In this document: one piece after another, positions 7,198-16,053 of the stretch
Numbering within the stretch: the first letter of the stretch is position 1
Layout: each line of letters starts with the position of its first letter
Origin: Actinomycetes bacterium
GTDB lineage: Bacteria; Actinomycetota; Coriobacteriia; Coriobacteriales; Eggerthellaceae
Reading direction: 5' to 3'
DNA: 41,524 nucleotides
Assembly: GCA_023460315.1 (NCBI GenBank)
Contig: JAEWQO010000116.1
Span: 1 to 41,524, forward strand
Translations under genes and position numbers: made by a program
Notes under the pieces: generated by a model
What the model saw: only the letters and a program-made list of their open reading frames with translations
What the model was told of the DNA's origin: nothing
Database searches by the model: none

Positions 7198-8958
7198 ATG
7201 GGCAATCTGCACTCGTCGCTCAACCGTCGGAGCTTTCTCAAGGGAGCCGCATTCGCCGGTGTTGGCGCAGCTGCATTCGGACTTGCCGGATGTGGGTCAA
7301 CGGGATCAAGCTCAAGCGACACGAAAACCGGTGCGTCCTCTGCTTCGGGAGACTATCTGAATGCAGACACCATCACAAACGGAAAATGGGAATTTGAAGT
7401 TGCTCCCGAACACGTTGCCGACAGCGACATCAAAACCACCTACGAGGCCGATATCATTGTGGTGGGCGCAGGTGTCTCAGGCCTGGCTTGCGCTGCCTCG
7501 GCCACCGAAGAAGGCGCTGACGTCATCCTGTTTGCCGCAAGCTCGCAGCCTGTCGCCCGTGGCGGATCAAATCATGGCATTGGAACCAAGGTTCATGAGA
7601 GGCTCGGCATCACCGACTACACCAAAGACACGGTCACCAGCATGATGCGCCAAGAATTCGCTCGCAACGGCTATCGCATCGACCAGAAAAGGTGGTTCGA
7701 CTGGATCAACAACAGCGCGACGACCATGAACTGGCTCATCGACCTCATGGAATCCAAAGGCTATATCACTACCATGGAGATTGGCTACAAGGACACCGGT
7801 GGAGTTTTTGACGCCCATCCCGGTTCGCACAACTGGGTCAAGGTTGCCGATGGCGTGGAGTCGGGCGCGGCGACGGGAGAAAACCTCGTCATCGCCATGT
7901 ACGAAGAGAAGATCAAAAATCAAGGCGGTGAGATACACTACAACACCATCGGCCAATACCTCATCCGGGAAGACAACAACACCGGGCGAGTTTCCGGAAT
8001 CGTCGCCAAAGACCCCGACGGCAACTATGTGAAGTATGTCGGTAAAAAGGGCATCGTCCTGGCAACGGGAGATTTCTCGGCCAACCAGGATATGATGGCG
8101 AAATACTGCTCGTGGGTTGCTCCCCTCCTCCAATATAACGAGGTTGACTATGATGCCATGTTCCAGTTTGGTGGCCTCGGGCCGGGAGACGGCCAGAAAA
8201 TGGGCCTCTGGGCTGGAGCGGCATGGCAAAAGACGCTTCCCAACGCGCCGATGATCGACGCGGTGGGTCCCATGCCCTATCGCCAGTCCATCGCTGACTT
8301 TTCCGGACTTCTTCTCAACAAGAAGGGCAATCGGTTCTCCAATGAGGATGTCATTTTCTCCTATGGCACCTTTGCCATGATGATGCAGCCCGACATGACC
8401 CGTTATGGCATATGGGACACCGCCTATGCAAACTGGTTCGACACCTGGGAAACGTTCGGCACCACCATCGTCGAAAACGAGGGGAAGAACGCCTACTCGC
8501 CCGAGCAGTATCTCGCCGTGTGGGAGAGCAACGTCGAAAAGGGCGTGTTCGTCAAAGGAGACACGGTCGAAGAGGTCATCGACCAGCTCGACGGACTCGA
8601 TGCCGCAACGGCAAAGGCTTCGGTGGAGCGCTACAACGCCTTGTGCGAAGCCAAGGCAGACGAGGACTTCCACAAAGACGCCTCCCTCCTCGCACCCATC
8701 AAAGAAGGCCCGTTCTATGGCTGCAAGCTTGAGATGAGCCCGTCGAACTTCCTCTGCGTCACCGGCGGCCTGCGCACCAATGACAAGATGCAGGTGTGCG
8801 ACGAGAATGACGACGCCATCGACGGCCTGTACAATCTGGGCATCATGATGGGAGACAGCTACGCGAACTGCTACAACTTCGCCATCTGCGGCCATAACCT
8901 CGGCATGAACTGCAACACGCTTGCCTACTTGCTTGGCAAAGACCTCGCAAGCGCATAG
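7198..8958 (+). CDS. Tat-exported FAD-dependent reductase, fumarate/urocanate-reductase type (copy 1)
   Basis: This 586-residue lipoprotein precursor begins MGNLHSSLNRRSFLKG: a twin-arginine motif, then a hydrophobic stretch ending in lipobox FGLAGC, so it should sit on the outer face of the membrane. The FAD-binding Rossmann motif is IIVVGAGVSGLACAASATEE near residues 85-105, and ATGDFSANQDM is the second conserved FAD segment. The C-terminal substrate-cap region reads CVTGGLRTND and later GHNLGMN, lacking the HxTMGG and GxNRLGGN signatures of true fumarate reductases, so the acceptor is probably another small organic molecule. No FMN-binding or heme domain is present, so electrons must come from a separate membrane carrier. 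ATG 7198 has an excellent AAGGAGGG site. It is transcribed divergently from the LuxR gene. Confidence 0.88.
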   Translation: MGNLHSSLNRRSFLKGAAFAGVGAAAFGLAGCGSTGSSSSDTKTGASSASGDYLNADTITNGKWEFEVAPEHVADSDIKTTYEADIIVVGAGVSGLACAASATEEGADVILFAASSQPVARGGSNHGIGTKVHERLGITDYTKDTVTSMMRQEFARNGYRIDQKRWFDWINNSATTMNWLIDLMESKGYITTMEIGYKDTGGVFDAHPGSHNWVKVADGVESGAATGENLVIAMYEEKIKNQGGEIHYNTIGQYLIREDNNTGRVSGIVAKDPDGNYVKYVGKKGIVLATGDFSANQDMMAKYCSWVAPLLQYNEVDYDAMFQFGGLGPGDGQKMGLWAGAAWQKTLPNAPMIDAVGPMPYRQSIADFSGLLLNKKGNRFSNEDVIFSYGTFAMMMQPDMTRYGIWDTAYANWFDTWETFGTTIVENEGKNAYSPEQYLAVWESNVEKGVFVKGDTVEEVIDQLDGLDAATAKASVERYNALCEAKADEDFHKDASLLAPIKEGPFYGCKLEMSPSNFLCVTGGLRTNDKMQVCDENDDAIDGLYNLGIMMGDSYANCYNFAICGHNLGMNCNTLAYLLGKDLASA

Positions 8959-9018
8959 CACGCGGACCGCTTGGTCACCGATCGCCACCTGGAGGTTTCC
9001 CCGTTCATCAACAAGGTC

Positions 9019-9044
9019 GAGCCGCCAGAGAAATCTGACGGCTC
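9019..9044. terminator. Stem-loop between convergent flavoprotein genes
   Basis: GAGCCGCCAGA (9019-9029) pairs with TCTGACGGCTC (9034-9044) with one C-A mismatch around a GAAA tetraloop. It lies between two converging genes and may end both. Neither side has a clear T-run (GAAAAAG follows on the plus strand), so the terminator assignment is tentative. Confidence 0.45.
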
Positions 9045-9095
9045 GAAAAAGTTAGCGCCAAACTGAGGGAGGGAGGAGTTCAGCGCGGGAGAGGG

Positions 9096-10775
9096 CTATT
9101 CGACTCCAGCCAGCATGCGTCCCACAAGATAGCCTTGCGTGAGAGCGCGGCCATGCGAATTGCCGGGAACGTTGATGGGGTAATCGACGGCATGGATGTC
9201 ACCCGACACATTCCCGACAGCATACAGTCCTTCAACCTGAGCGCCCTGGGCATCAAGGCATCCCAGATCCGTGCCAACGCGAACGCCACCCACGACAACC
9301 AGAAGGGCGGCACCCACCTTCGAAGCGTAATAGGGCGGCGTGTCAAGGGGATACAGGAACTGTTTATTTTTATGGAAGTCCTCGTCATAGCCTGCTGCGC
9401 ACAGCTCATTGTAGCGCTCGACCGTGCGTTCCAGCTCATCCTCGGGCACGCCAATTTTCTGCGCCAAGTCCTTGAGGGTATCGGCTTTGTAGTAGACGCT
9501 GTCCAAATATTGATCGATGGATCCGGCGTAATAGTCAACCGTCGTCTGGTACGTTGACAGGCCCTTTTCGCGGAACATGTCCCAAAACATGCCGCCGCCA
9601 GCCGAGAAGCTGTCCATGAGATCTTCCGGCCAAGTGCTGTCAAAAATGCTGTAAGCGCAGTTGTCTGCCGTGTTCTGCATAATCTGAAGCGAGCGGGCTT
9701 GCACCCATGTCCCCTCGTTGAAGAACCGCTTTCCCTGCTCATTGACGTAGAGGAACGGTCCCTCCAACTGGTTTGACGAAGGATCGGCCCAACGCTGTGG
9801 ATGCAAGGCAGTTGGAAAGGGGTGTTCTTGCATTTCCGCCCCCGCCCACAAAGCCATCTTATGCCCGTCCCCCGTATTGGCACCCATCGGCGTATAGATG
9901 TTTGGGATCGTGTTTGCGATGGGGCAGTAGTACGAGCACATCTCCTCGCTTCCGCCGATGTCGCCGGTTGCCAAAACCGTTCCCTTCGAAGCAAGCACTT
10001 TCTTGTATCCGTCATCGGTTTTCAGCAAAGCGCCTATGACCGCACCTGCATCGTTCTTCAGCAATTGCTCAGCGGGAGCTTCAAACATGTAGGTCGCGCC
10101 CGCCTTGATACTGTCAAGATACAGAACCTCAGGACCGACAAAAGGCATGTCAGGATTTTCCAGATCATCTCCTCCGTTGACGATAAGATAGCCGGGCTCG
10201 TCAGGGAGAAGCGGATTACGGGAATAGCCGTCCCATATCCCAATATGGCAGCCATGATCCCGTGCCTTTTCAGCCAGCCAGTCTCCCGCTTCGCCAGAAC
10301 GATTGAGATACTGTGCGATGAGGGCCTCGTTTGGGCGATTTCCGCAGGTCTGCATCCATCTGAATTGAGCATCTTCGAGGCTTTTGCACATGCCGTCCTC
10401 AAACGCAAGGGAATCTGCGCAATTGATGGTTCCCGCACCTGCACCGCGCTCGGAGAACGTCGCCATCTTCTCCGCCACCACAACCTTCATGCCATTCTCC
10501 GCGCCCGAAAGGGCAGCGGACACACCCGCCAGACCGGCACCGATGACCAGCATCTCCGTCTCGACGGTTTCAACGATGTCGCTATCCGCTATGCTCTCAG
10601 GTGCCGTGAGCCAACTGGGCTCGCTCGACGCCTCTGTTCCGGCAGATTCCCCGGTCTGAGCCTCTCCAGCTTGCGAAGCTGGCGCGCACCCTGTAAGCGC
10701 GGCGCCTCCGACAACTCCCATCACTCCAAGCGCCGTGCCGGTAATGAAATTTCGACGAGTGAGCTTCGTGTCCAT
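9096..10775 (-). CDS. Tat-exported FAD-dependent reductase (copy 2)
   Basis: This 559-residue protein starts MDTKLTRRNFITG (twin-arginine) with lipobox ALTGC, so it is a lipoprotein exported folded with FAD. The dinucleotide-binding motif is MLVIGAGLAGVSAALSGAE, and the second FAD segment is VLATGDIGGSEEM. The C-terminal signature (VVVGGVRVGTD, then DYPINVPGNSHGRALTQG) resembles that of the flavoprotein at 30100 (NYPVHCPGVSHSRCVTFG), so these two form a subgroup, probably with related substrates. Fumarate-reductase signature residues are not conserved. A GGAGGAAA-type site precedes the ATG at 10775. It is divergent from the LysR gene at 11013, its likely activator. Confidence 0.87.
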   Translation of the reverse strand: MDTKLTRRNFITGTALGVMGVVGGAALTGCAPASQAGEAQTGESAGTEASSEPSWLTAPESIADSDIVETVETEMLVIGAGLAGVSAALSGAENGMKVVVAEKMATFSERGAGAGTINCADSLAFEDGMCKSLEDAQFRWMQTCGNRPNEALIAQYLNRSGEAGDWLAEKARDHGCHIGIWDGYSRNPLLPDEPGYLIVNGGDDLENPDMPFVGPEVLYLDSIKAGATYMFEAPAEQLLKNDAGAVIGALLKTDDGYKKVLASKGTVLATGDIGGSEEMCSYYCPIANTIPNIYTPMGANTGDGHKMALWAGAEMQEHPFPTALHPQRWADPSSNQLEGPFLYVNEQGKRFFNEGTWVQARSLQIMQNTADNCAYSIFDSTWPEDLMDSFSAGGGMFWDMFREKGLSTYQTTVDYYAGSIDQYLDSVYYKADTLKDLAQKIGVPEDELERTVERYNELCAAGYDEDFHKNKQFLYPLDTPPYYASKVGAALLVVVGGVRVGTDLGCLDAQGAQVEGLYAVGNVSGDIHAVDYPINVPGNSHGRALTQGYLVGRMLAGVE

Positions 10776-10891
10776 AGATTTTCCTCCTTGTTATCGCTTT
10801 CCCCTGACGAACGTGCTTCCTTTTCGAGCATACCGCCGACCAATGCCGTCAGGGAAGCAACACGCATTTGCCGTTATGCAAGAAGAAGAGG

Positions 10892-10923
10892 AGATTCCAC
10901 GCTTCTTCCGCAGCGTGGAATCT
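10892..10923. promoter_or_regulatory. Perfect 12-bp inverted repeat between flavoprotein and LysR gene, probable operator
   Basis: AGATTCCACGCT (10892-10903) and AGCGTGGAATCT (10912-10923) are exact inverted arms separated by TCTTCCGC. The repeat is about midway in the 237-base divergent gap, where a LysR dimer or tetramer would bind to control both genes. No T-run follows, so an operator is favoured over a terminator. The arms are longer than the usual T-N11-A LysR half-sites. Confidence 0.6.
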
Positions 10924-11012
10924 GATACTATGAGCCCATTGATGTTCGTAGGACTTTGCAACAGGGGCAAGAAGGGGAGCAGCCCTCTCGATGTGGCAAA
11001 GGAAGGGAGCCT

Positions 11013-11894
11013 ATGGATTCAAAGGTATTTACATACTTTGAAGCAGTTGAACGCCACCGGAATTATTCACGAGCCGCTGGAGAACTTTATCTTTCACCCC
11101 AAGGCTTGAACGCTGCCATGCGCCGGCTTGAGAACGATTTGGGCGTTCCTCTTTTCGATGTCCAGAGAGGGTCGGTCGAGTTGACCGAGTACGGACAGTG
11201 CTTCTCGCGTTATGCTCGCACTATCGGCTCATGCCTGTCCACCATGCGAACCGAAATCAACGACATCGTAGCCCGCAAGTCAAACAACATCCGTCTGGGG
11301 TGTTCAATGGGAGTGCTGGGCTATTTGGGCGAAGAGGTCATCGCCCGGTTCAATGCGACACATGATGGCGCTTCGGTCTTCGTGGAGGAACTGCCCGACT
11401 ATCAATGCGAACGAAACATGCTTGAGGGCAAATACGACTATGCCCTCGTCACCAATCCCATCGACCATCCCGACCTCATTGCATGGAACCTGTGTTCCGA
11501 CTATCAGTTCTGCTGGGTCAAGAGCGATGATGCGCTTGCAAGTCGTAGCGAGTTGCATGTGGAAGACCTCGATGGACGAAACATCATGACCGTGGGAGAG
11601 GGATACAAGAGCACGTCTGTCTTGCTTGAGCTTTGCTCAGCGGCTAAAGCGCAGCCCATTATAAAATACTCAAGCGAGATGATGCGCATCTACGAATTCG
11701 CCCGAAGCGGAGAGGGCATTGGAATCACCTGTCGCAACCATGTCGAGAGAACCCCCTCGAACGCCGTGGTGGGCATCCCGCTGCGCTGTTTGCCTTGGGG
11801 GTTCTCGATATGTCACAAACGCGACCGCGTGTCGCTCGACATGGACGCTGCCTTCATTTCGTTCATGAAGACGCTCCGTCGAACATACCGGTAG
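11013..11894 (+). CDS. LysR-family transcriptional regulator
   Basis: This 293-residue protein has an N-terminal winged helix-turn-helix (FTYFEAVERHRNYSRAAGEL, then LSPQGLNAAMRRLENDLG, residues about 4-60) and a co-inducer-binding domain from about residue 90. The ATG at 11013 is chosen over one 57 bases upstream because AAGGAAGGGAG lies just before it and the HTH then starts at the normal distance. It is divergent from the copy 2 flavoprotein across a long perfect inverted repeat, the classic arrangement for a LysR activator sensing the substrate of the enzyme it controls. The ligand cannot be read from the sequence. Confidence 0.88.
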   Translation: MDSKVFTYFEAVERHRNYSRAAGELYLSPQGLNAAMRRLENDLGVPLFDVQRGSVELTEYGQCFSRYARTIGSCLSTMRTEINDIVARKSNNIRLGCSMGVLGYLGEEVIARFNATHDGASVFVEELPDYQCERNMLEGKYDYALVTNPIDHPDLIAWNLCSDYQFCWVKSDDALASRSELHVEDLDGRNIMTVGEGYKSTSVLLELCSAAKAQPIIKYSSEMMRIYEFARSGEGIGITCRNHVERTPSNAVVGIPLRCLPWGFSICHKRDRVSLDMDAAFISFMKTLRRTYR

Positions 11895-11995
11895 CATAAA
11901 ACTGCCAAAATGTGCTCTGATCTGGCTCCCTCTGCTATTGACCGCCTGCCTCCCCGATCGGCTGAGCAGCGGCCGCTCTGAGGGAAGAGCCTTGA

Positions 11996-12883
11996 TCAGT
12001 CGAATCGTGCGATGAAGCTTTCCACAGCCGCCATGTATTCCTCGCCATGCGTGGCGTTTCCGATGTGCGCCGCGCCTTGAACAAGAGTCCACTCGCAACC
12101 GGGAATGAGGTCATAGCCCTCCTTGATGACGTATGGAGTCGCCTCGTCGTTCGTGCCGGAAAGCATGAGCGTGGGAATCTTGATCTTATGCAGGTCCTCG
12201 CGAATGTCAAAGTCCTTCATCTTGCCCGTCACCACAAACTCACTTGCGCCCTGCATGACGTAGTAGCACTCGCCCACCATCTCATCGCTGAGAGCCAGCT
12301 GCACATAGTCGGGCCAAGGGTCACAACCGACCACATGGCGACGGTAGTATTCGTTGTATGCCTCCTTCGCCGCAGGAGTGTCGTAGTCGCCGGTGCGCTC
12401 AGCTTCAGCGATCGCTTCCTGCATGTGGATGGGCATATATTCAATCAGTCGGTTGGCTTCTGAAAGCCACGTGGCGATATTGACGGGCGACCCATTCACC
12501 ACCATGGATCTTACGCCTGTGTCATCCTTGATCATGCACATCATGGCAAGCATGCCGCCCCAAGAGTTGCCAAACAGGTGGATGTCGTCCAGACCCAGCG
12601 CCTCGCGCACGGCATAAAACTCATCGATCCAAAGGTCATAGGTGTAGAAGTCATCTTCCTGGTGGGGTATTTTGGAAGCACCGCAGCCAATCTGATCGTA
12701 GAAAATGATCTGACGATCATAGCGGTCGGCCATGTCGCGATAGTTCAACAGGTAGTTGTGCGTGTCGCCAGGACCACCATGCAACATGAGCAGCGGCTTC
12801 TTGCCAGGCTTCGCCTCCCCGTAAATTTCGTAATAGGTCTTGAATCCTCGATAGTCAACGTAGCCTGTTTTCATTTCCGCCAT
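11996..12883 (-). CDS. pip: Proline iminopeptidase-type alpha/beta hydrolase (peptidase S33)
   Basis: This 295-residue cytoplasmic enzyme (no signal peptide) removes N-terminal proline or other small residues from short peptides. The oxyanion segment HGGPGDTHNYL (about residues 35-45), the nucleophile elbow GNSWGG (Ser107), the acid in SGTNDEATP (Asp246) and the histidine in GAAHIGN (His273) give a complete catalytic triad. Both length and the HGGPG motif are typical of the tricorn-associated/proline iminopeptidase group. ATG 12883 follows TAGGAG at eight bases. The frame stays open for 110 codons upstream, but that extension matches no family feature. It is divergent from the APC permease and aminotransferase genes, so the three probably serve peptide and amino-acid use. 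Confidence 0.87.
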   Translation of the reverse strand: MAEMKTGYVDYRGFKTYYEIYGEAKPGKKPLLMLHGGPGDTHNYLLNYRDMADRYDRQIIFYDQIGCGASKIPHQEDDFYTYDLWIDEFYAVREALGLDDIHLFGNSWGGMLAMMCMIKDDTGVRSMVVNGSPVNIATWLSEANRLIEYMPIHMQEAIAEAERTGDYDTPAAKEAYNEYYRRHVVGCDPWPDYVQLALSDEMVGECYYVMQGASEFVVTGKMKDFDIREDLHKIKIPTLMLSGTNDEATPYVIKEGYDLIPGCEWTLVQGAAHIGNATHGEEYMAAVESFIARFD

Positions 12884-12951
12884 ACCTATAACTCCTATCG
12901 CTGGTCTGCGCACCCGGCAAAGCGCCATTACGGCGATTATACGTCTTGCCA

Positions 12952-13031
12952 CCGGCGGGCGAAAGAACACCTTCCTTTCGCCCGCCGGCGAATCGGTTAT
13001 CGACACGCTTTCCGGCAAGGCCCTGCCTTGC
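12952..13031. repeat. Two strong hairpins in the pip/permease divergent gap
   Basis: CCGGCGGGCGAAAG (12952-12965) and CTTTCGCCCGCCGG (12975-12988) are perfect 14-bp arms with a nine-base loop. Nearby, GCAAGGC (13015-13021) and GCCTTGC (13025-13031) form a 7-bp hairpin with a three-base loop. They lie about 70 and 130 bases upstream of the pip start and have no T-tracts. The rest of the 394-base gap (12884-13277) holds no recognised gene. They may be a 5' leader structure, an operator or a small mobile repeat; which one is not clear. Confidence 0.6.
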
Positions 13032-13277
13032 ACTACCGCACCATGAAAGGGAAGCAACTCCTCGTAAACTCTTTTCCATCCTTTTTCATACGCGATATCG
13101 TTCGTGCTAATCTCAGGTGCCGTGATCGGCGGTTCATAAACCTGAAGCCACGTCATTGTACGAGTCCCTGTTCCCAGAAGACCCGTGCATGATCGACATG
13201 GAGCCAGCAACACAGCCGTCTCTCAAGCCAAGCGAACGCCATTGCCAAACAAAGCATGATTTGTCGAAAGGATGAAC

Positions 13278-14717
13278 ATGGAAGAGCAAAAGAAGCGGGG
13301 CATCGGTTTATTCGGTCTGATCGGCATGGTCATCAGCTCATGCATCGGTTCAGGCGTGTTCGCCATCACCGGACAGCTCGCGCAGGTTTCAGCACCTGGC
13401 AGCACGCTCATCGCCTGGGGAGTTGTTGGATTCGGGTTCATGATGCTTGCACTCTCACTCGCCAATCTCGGTGCCAAACGGCCCGAGTTGCGTGGCATTT
13501 TTCAATATGCCGAAGAGGGCTTTGGACCGTTTGCCGGCTTCATATCCGGCTGGGGGTACTGGCTTTCAGCGTGGCTCGGCAATGTCGCGTTTGCAACGAT
13601 GATGATGTCGACGCTGGGATACTTCTTCCCGGCGTTTCTGCCCGGCAACACCATTCCCTGCATCGCCTTGGCTTCAGTCATCATGTGGCTGCTCACGCTT
13701 CTCGTCATCCGAGGCGTCGAAAGCGCTTCATTCCTCAACGCCATCGTCATGGTGTGCAAGGTGGTTTCCATTGGAGTCTTCATCGCTTTTGCCCTTTTCC
13801 TGTTCAACGCCGATGTGTTCACGGCTGATTTCTGGGGTACCCTGCAGAACAACATGATTGCCATGGGCGAGCTGGGCGATCAGGCCGTCAGCCTTGGAGG
13901 CGTCGGAGAGCAGGTGGGCAACTGCCTCATCATTTTGATGTGGACATTCGTAGGCATCGAGGGCGCGACGGTCATGTCTTCCCGCGCACGGAAAAAGAGC
14001 CAGGTCGGTAAGGCCACCGTCATCGGCCTCCTGTGCCTGTTGGCCATCTACATCAGCGCGTCGGTGCTTCCCTACGGCTATTTGCCCTACACGGAAATCG
14101 CCGCCATGGATTATCCCGCCATGCTCTATGTCTTCGACTCGATGGCTCCCGGCTGGGGCGGCGCATTCGTGTCGATTGCCATCATCATATCCGTTATGGG
14201 CTCGTGGCTGTCCTTCACCATCCTTCCCGCCGAAACGACGTCCGACATGGCAGAGCGTAAGCTCCTCCCTGCTTCGTGGGGCAAGCTCAACGCCAAGCAT
14301 GCTCCTCAGTTCAGCCTTCTGCTCGTCGGTGCCTGCACCCAGGTGTTCATGCTCACGCTTCTATTCTCTGAAGACGCATACAATTTTGCCTTTTCCCTCT
14401 GCACGGTTGCCATCGTCATCACTTGGACCATGGCGGCCGCCTACCAAGTGAAATATTCTGCACAGCATAAGCAAACGGGGCAGATGGCCATCGGCATCAT
14501 CGCAGTGGCGTTTCAGGTCATCGGCGTCCTTTTCAATGGATGGTCATTCCTGCTGCTCACCTGCGTTGGTTACATTCCCGGATTCCTCGTGTATGCAAAA
14601 GCTCGAAAGGATCAAGGAAAAGGACTCGCCCGATCCGAACGTATAGGCATGGCCGTGATCGGAGCGCTCGGCGTGCTTTCCCTTGTCCTTTTGGCTGTAG
14701 GCGTTATCACTTTCTAA
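13278..14717 (+). CDS. APC-superfamily amino acid permease/antiporter
   Basis: This 479-residue protein has 12 predicted helices. Its N-terminal GLFGLIGMVISSCIGSGVFA carries the IGSGVF helix-break motif of the APC family. The central region (WTFVGIEGATVMSSRARKKS) is the conserved helix 6 and loop. It most resembles the basic amino-acid/polyamine antiporter (arginine-ornithine, lysine permease) branch, but the substrate is not certain. Two ATGs are possible (13272 and 13278); the second is preferred because AAAGGA lies five bases before it. The aminotransferase gene starts 53 bases downstream on the same strand, so the two are likely one operon: uptake of an amino acid and its transamination. 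Confidence 0.85.
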   Translation: MEEQKKRGIGLFGLIGMVISSCIGSGVFAITGQLAQVSAPGSTLIAWGVVGFGFMMLALSLANLGAKRPELRGIFQYAEEGFGPFAGFISGWGYWLSAWLGNVAFATMMMSTLGYFFPAFLPGNTIPCIALASVIMWLLTLLVIRGVESASFLNAIVMVCKVVSIGVFIAFALFLFNADVFTADFWGTLQNNMIAMGELGDQAVSLGGVGEQVGNCLIILMWTFVGIEGATVMSSRARKKSQVGKATVIGLLCLLAIYISASVLPYGYLPYTEIAAMDYPAMLYVFDSMAPGWGGAFVSIAIIISVMGSWLSFTILPAETTSDMAERKLLPASWGKLNAKHAPQFSLLLVGACTQVFMLTLLFSEDAYNFAFSLCTVAIVITWTMAAAYQVKYSAQHKQTGQMAIGIIAVAFQVIGVLFNGWSFLLLTCVGYIPGFLVYAKARKDQGKGLARSERIGMAVIGALGVLSLVLLAVGVITF

Positions 14718-14770
14718 GACTGCAAGAATGAAGCGAGAGACAAAAGCACGCCCGCTGAAAGGAAGCTTCC

Positions 14771-15889
14771 ATGCACATAGCCACCATCGGAGTCGAGGAT
14801 TGGTTGAACGTTTGGGAAAAGAGCGCCACCTATGACCTCGCACAGTCGACCATATCGTCGATGACCATGGAGGATATTCTGTCACTCGATGGAAGCGGAG
14901 GCGCCGAATTCTACGCAAACCTCGACAAAAAGAAGATGAACTATGGCTGGATCGAGGGATCTCCCGAATTTAAGGGGGAAGTCTCGAAGCTGTATCGCTC
15001 CGCCGCTCCGGAAAACATCCTGCAAACCAACGGTGCCACGGGCGCAAACCTTCTGGCATTGCTCGCACTCGTGGAGCCCGGCGATCAGGTGATCGCCGAG
15101 TATCCCACGTACCAACCGCTTTACGAAATGCCACGCGCACTGGGGGCCGAAGTCGATTACTGGCACATTCGAAAAGATCTGGGGTGGAATCCTGACATCG
15201 ACGAACTCAAGCGCGTGGTTCGTCCCGACACGAAACTGATCTGCATCAACAATGCAAGCAATCCTCTGGGGGCCGTTCTCTCCGCCGACATGCTGGGAGA
15301 AATCGCTCAGATAGCACACTCCGTCGGAGCCTATGTGCTGTCGGATGAAGTATATCTGCCGCTCAACGATGCCGAATCCTTCCTGTCAATGGCAGATATC
15401 TACGATAAGGCGGTCGTGACCAACAGCCTCTCCAAAACCTACTCGGTTCCGGGCGTCCGCATAGGGTGGACCGTGTCCAACCACGAACTTGCTGACCGGT
15501 TTCGGACGTATCGCGATTACACCATGATATGCGGCGGCGTGTTCAACGATGCCCTCGCAGTCCATGTCCTCAAAAATCGGAACAAGATACTTGCCCGCAA
15601 CCGGGCAATCGTGAAGAAAAATCTCGCCATCACCCAAGCATGGATAGACAAGGAACCCCGTGTCAGCTGGATTCCCCCGCAGGAAGTGTCCACGTCGTAC
15701 ATCGAACTCGACATCCCGGTTGATGACGAGGAATTTTGCAGCAGCCTTTTGCGTGAACAGGGAGTTTTACTGGTACCCGGAAGCAGGTTCGATCTACCGC
15801 GCGGCGCTCGGCTCGGTTACTGCGCGGCAGAGCCGATCGTGCACGAAGGCCTCGCCCGCCTGAGCACGGCATTGCGTGCGTTCGACTGA
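14771..15889 (+). CDS. PLP-dependent aminotransferase, class I/II
   Basis: This 372-residue fold type I enzyme has the PLP lysine in SLSKTYSVPGVRIGW (Lys222), the aspartate that holds the pyridine nitrogen in VLSDEVY (Asp192), Asn164 in INNASNPLGAVL, and Arg230 near the phosphate site. Its N-terminus (GVEDWLNVWEKSATYDLA) matches a branch often annotated as capreomycidine-synthase-like aminotransferase, but no antibiotic genes are nearby, so a catabolic amino-acid transaminase is more likely. AAGGAAG precedes the ATG. It follows the APC permease closely and is probably co-transcribed; no good terminator is seen in the 164 bases after it. Confidence 0.85.
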   Translation: MHIATIGVEDWLNVWEKSATYDLAQSTISSMTMEDILSLDGSGGAEFYANLDKKKMNYGWIEGSPEFKGEVSKLYRSAAPENILQTNGATGANLLALLALVEPGDQVIAEYPTYQPLYEMPRALGAEVDYWHIRKDLGWNPDIDELKRVVRPDTKLICINNASNPLGAVLSADMLGEIAQIAHSVGAYVLSDEVYLPLNDAESFLSMADIYDKAVVTNSLSKTYSVPGVRIGWTVSNHELADRFRTYRDYTMICGGVFNDALAVHVLKNRNKILARNRAIVKKNLAITQAWIDKEPRVSWIPPQEVSTSYIELDIPVDDEEFCSSLLREQGVLLVPGSRFDLPRGARLGYCAAEPIVHEGLARLSTALRAFD

Positions 15890-16053
15890 CAGGGATGGGA
15901 AACCCGGTGGTTACTCTTTGCGTCTCGGCCCTAAAGCATCTCTCGAACACAGGCCAGAGTTCTTATTGTCGAACGAGCAGTAATTGTCACATTGGTGAGA
16001 AAACGGCACCTCCAGAGGAATTCGCCCGAACCCCGCAGCCCGACGACCGTCCG

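Noticed and set aside
7567..8988. A 473-codon open frame antisense to the first flavoprotein
   Set aside because: It is a shadow of a high-G+C coding strand: no ribosome site or family motif, and the plus-strand gene has an excellent site and clear motifs.
9801..10925. Long plus-strand open frames over the second flavoprotein
   Set aside because: They run antisense to a clear Tat-FAD gene and their translations show no domain.
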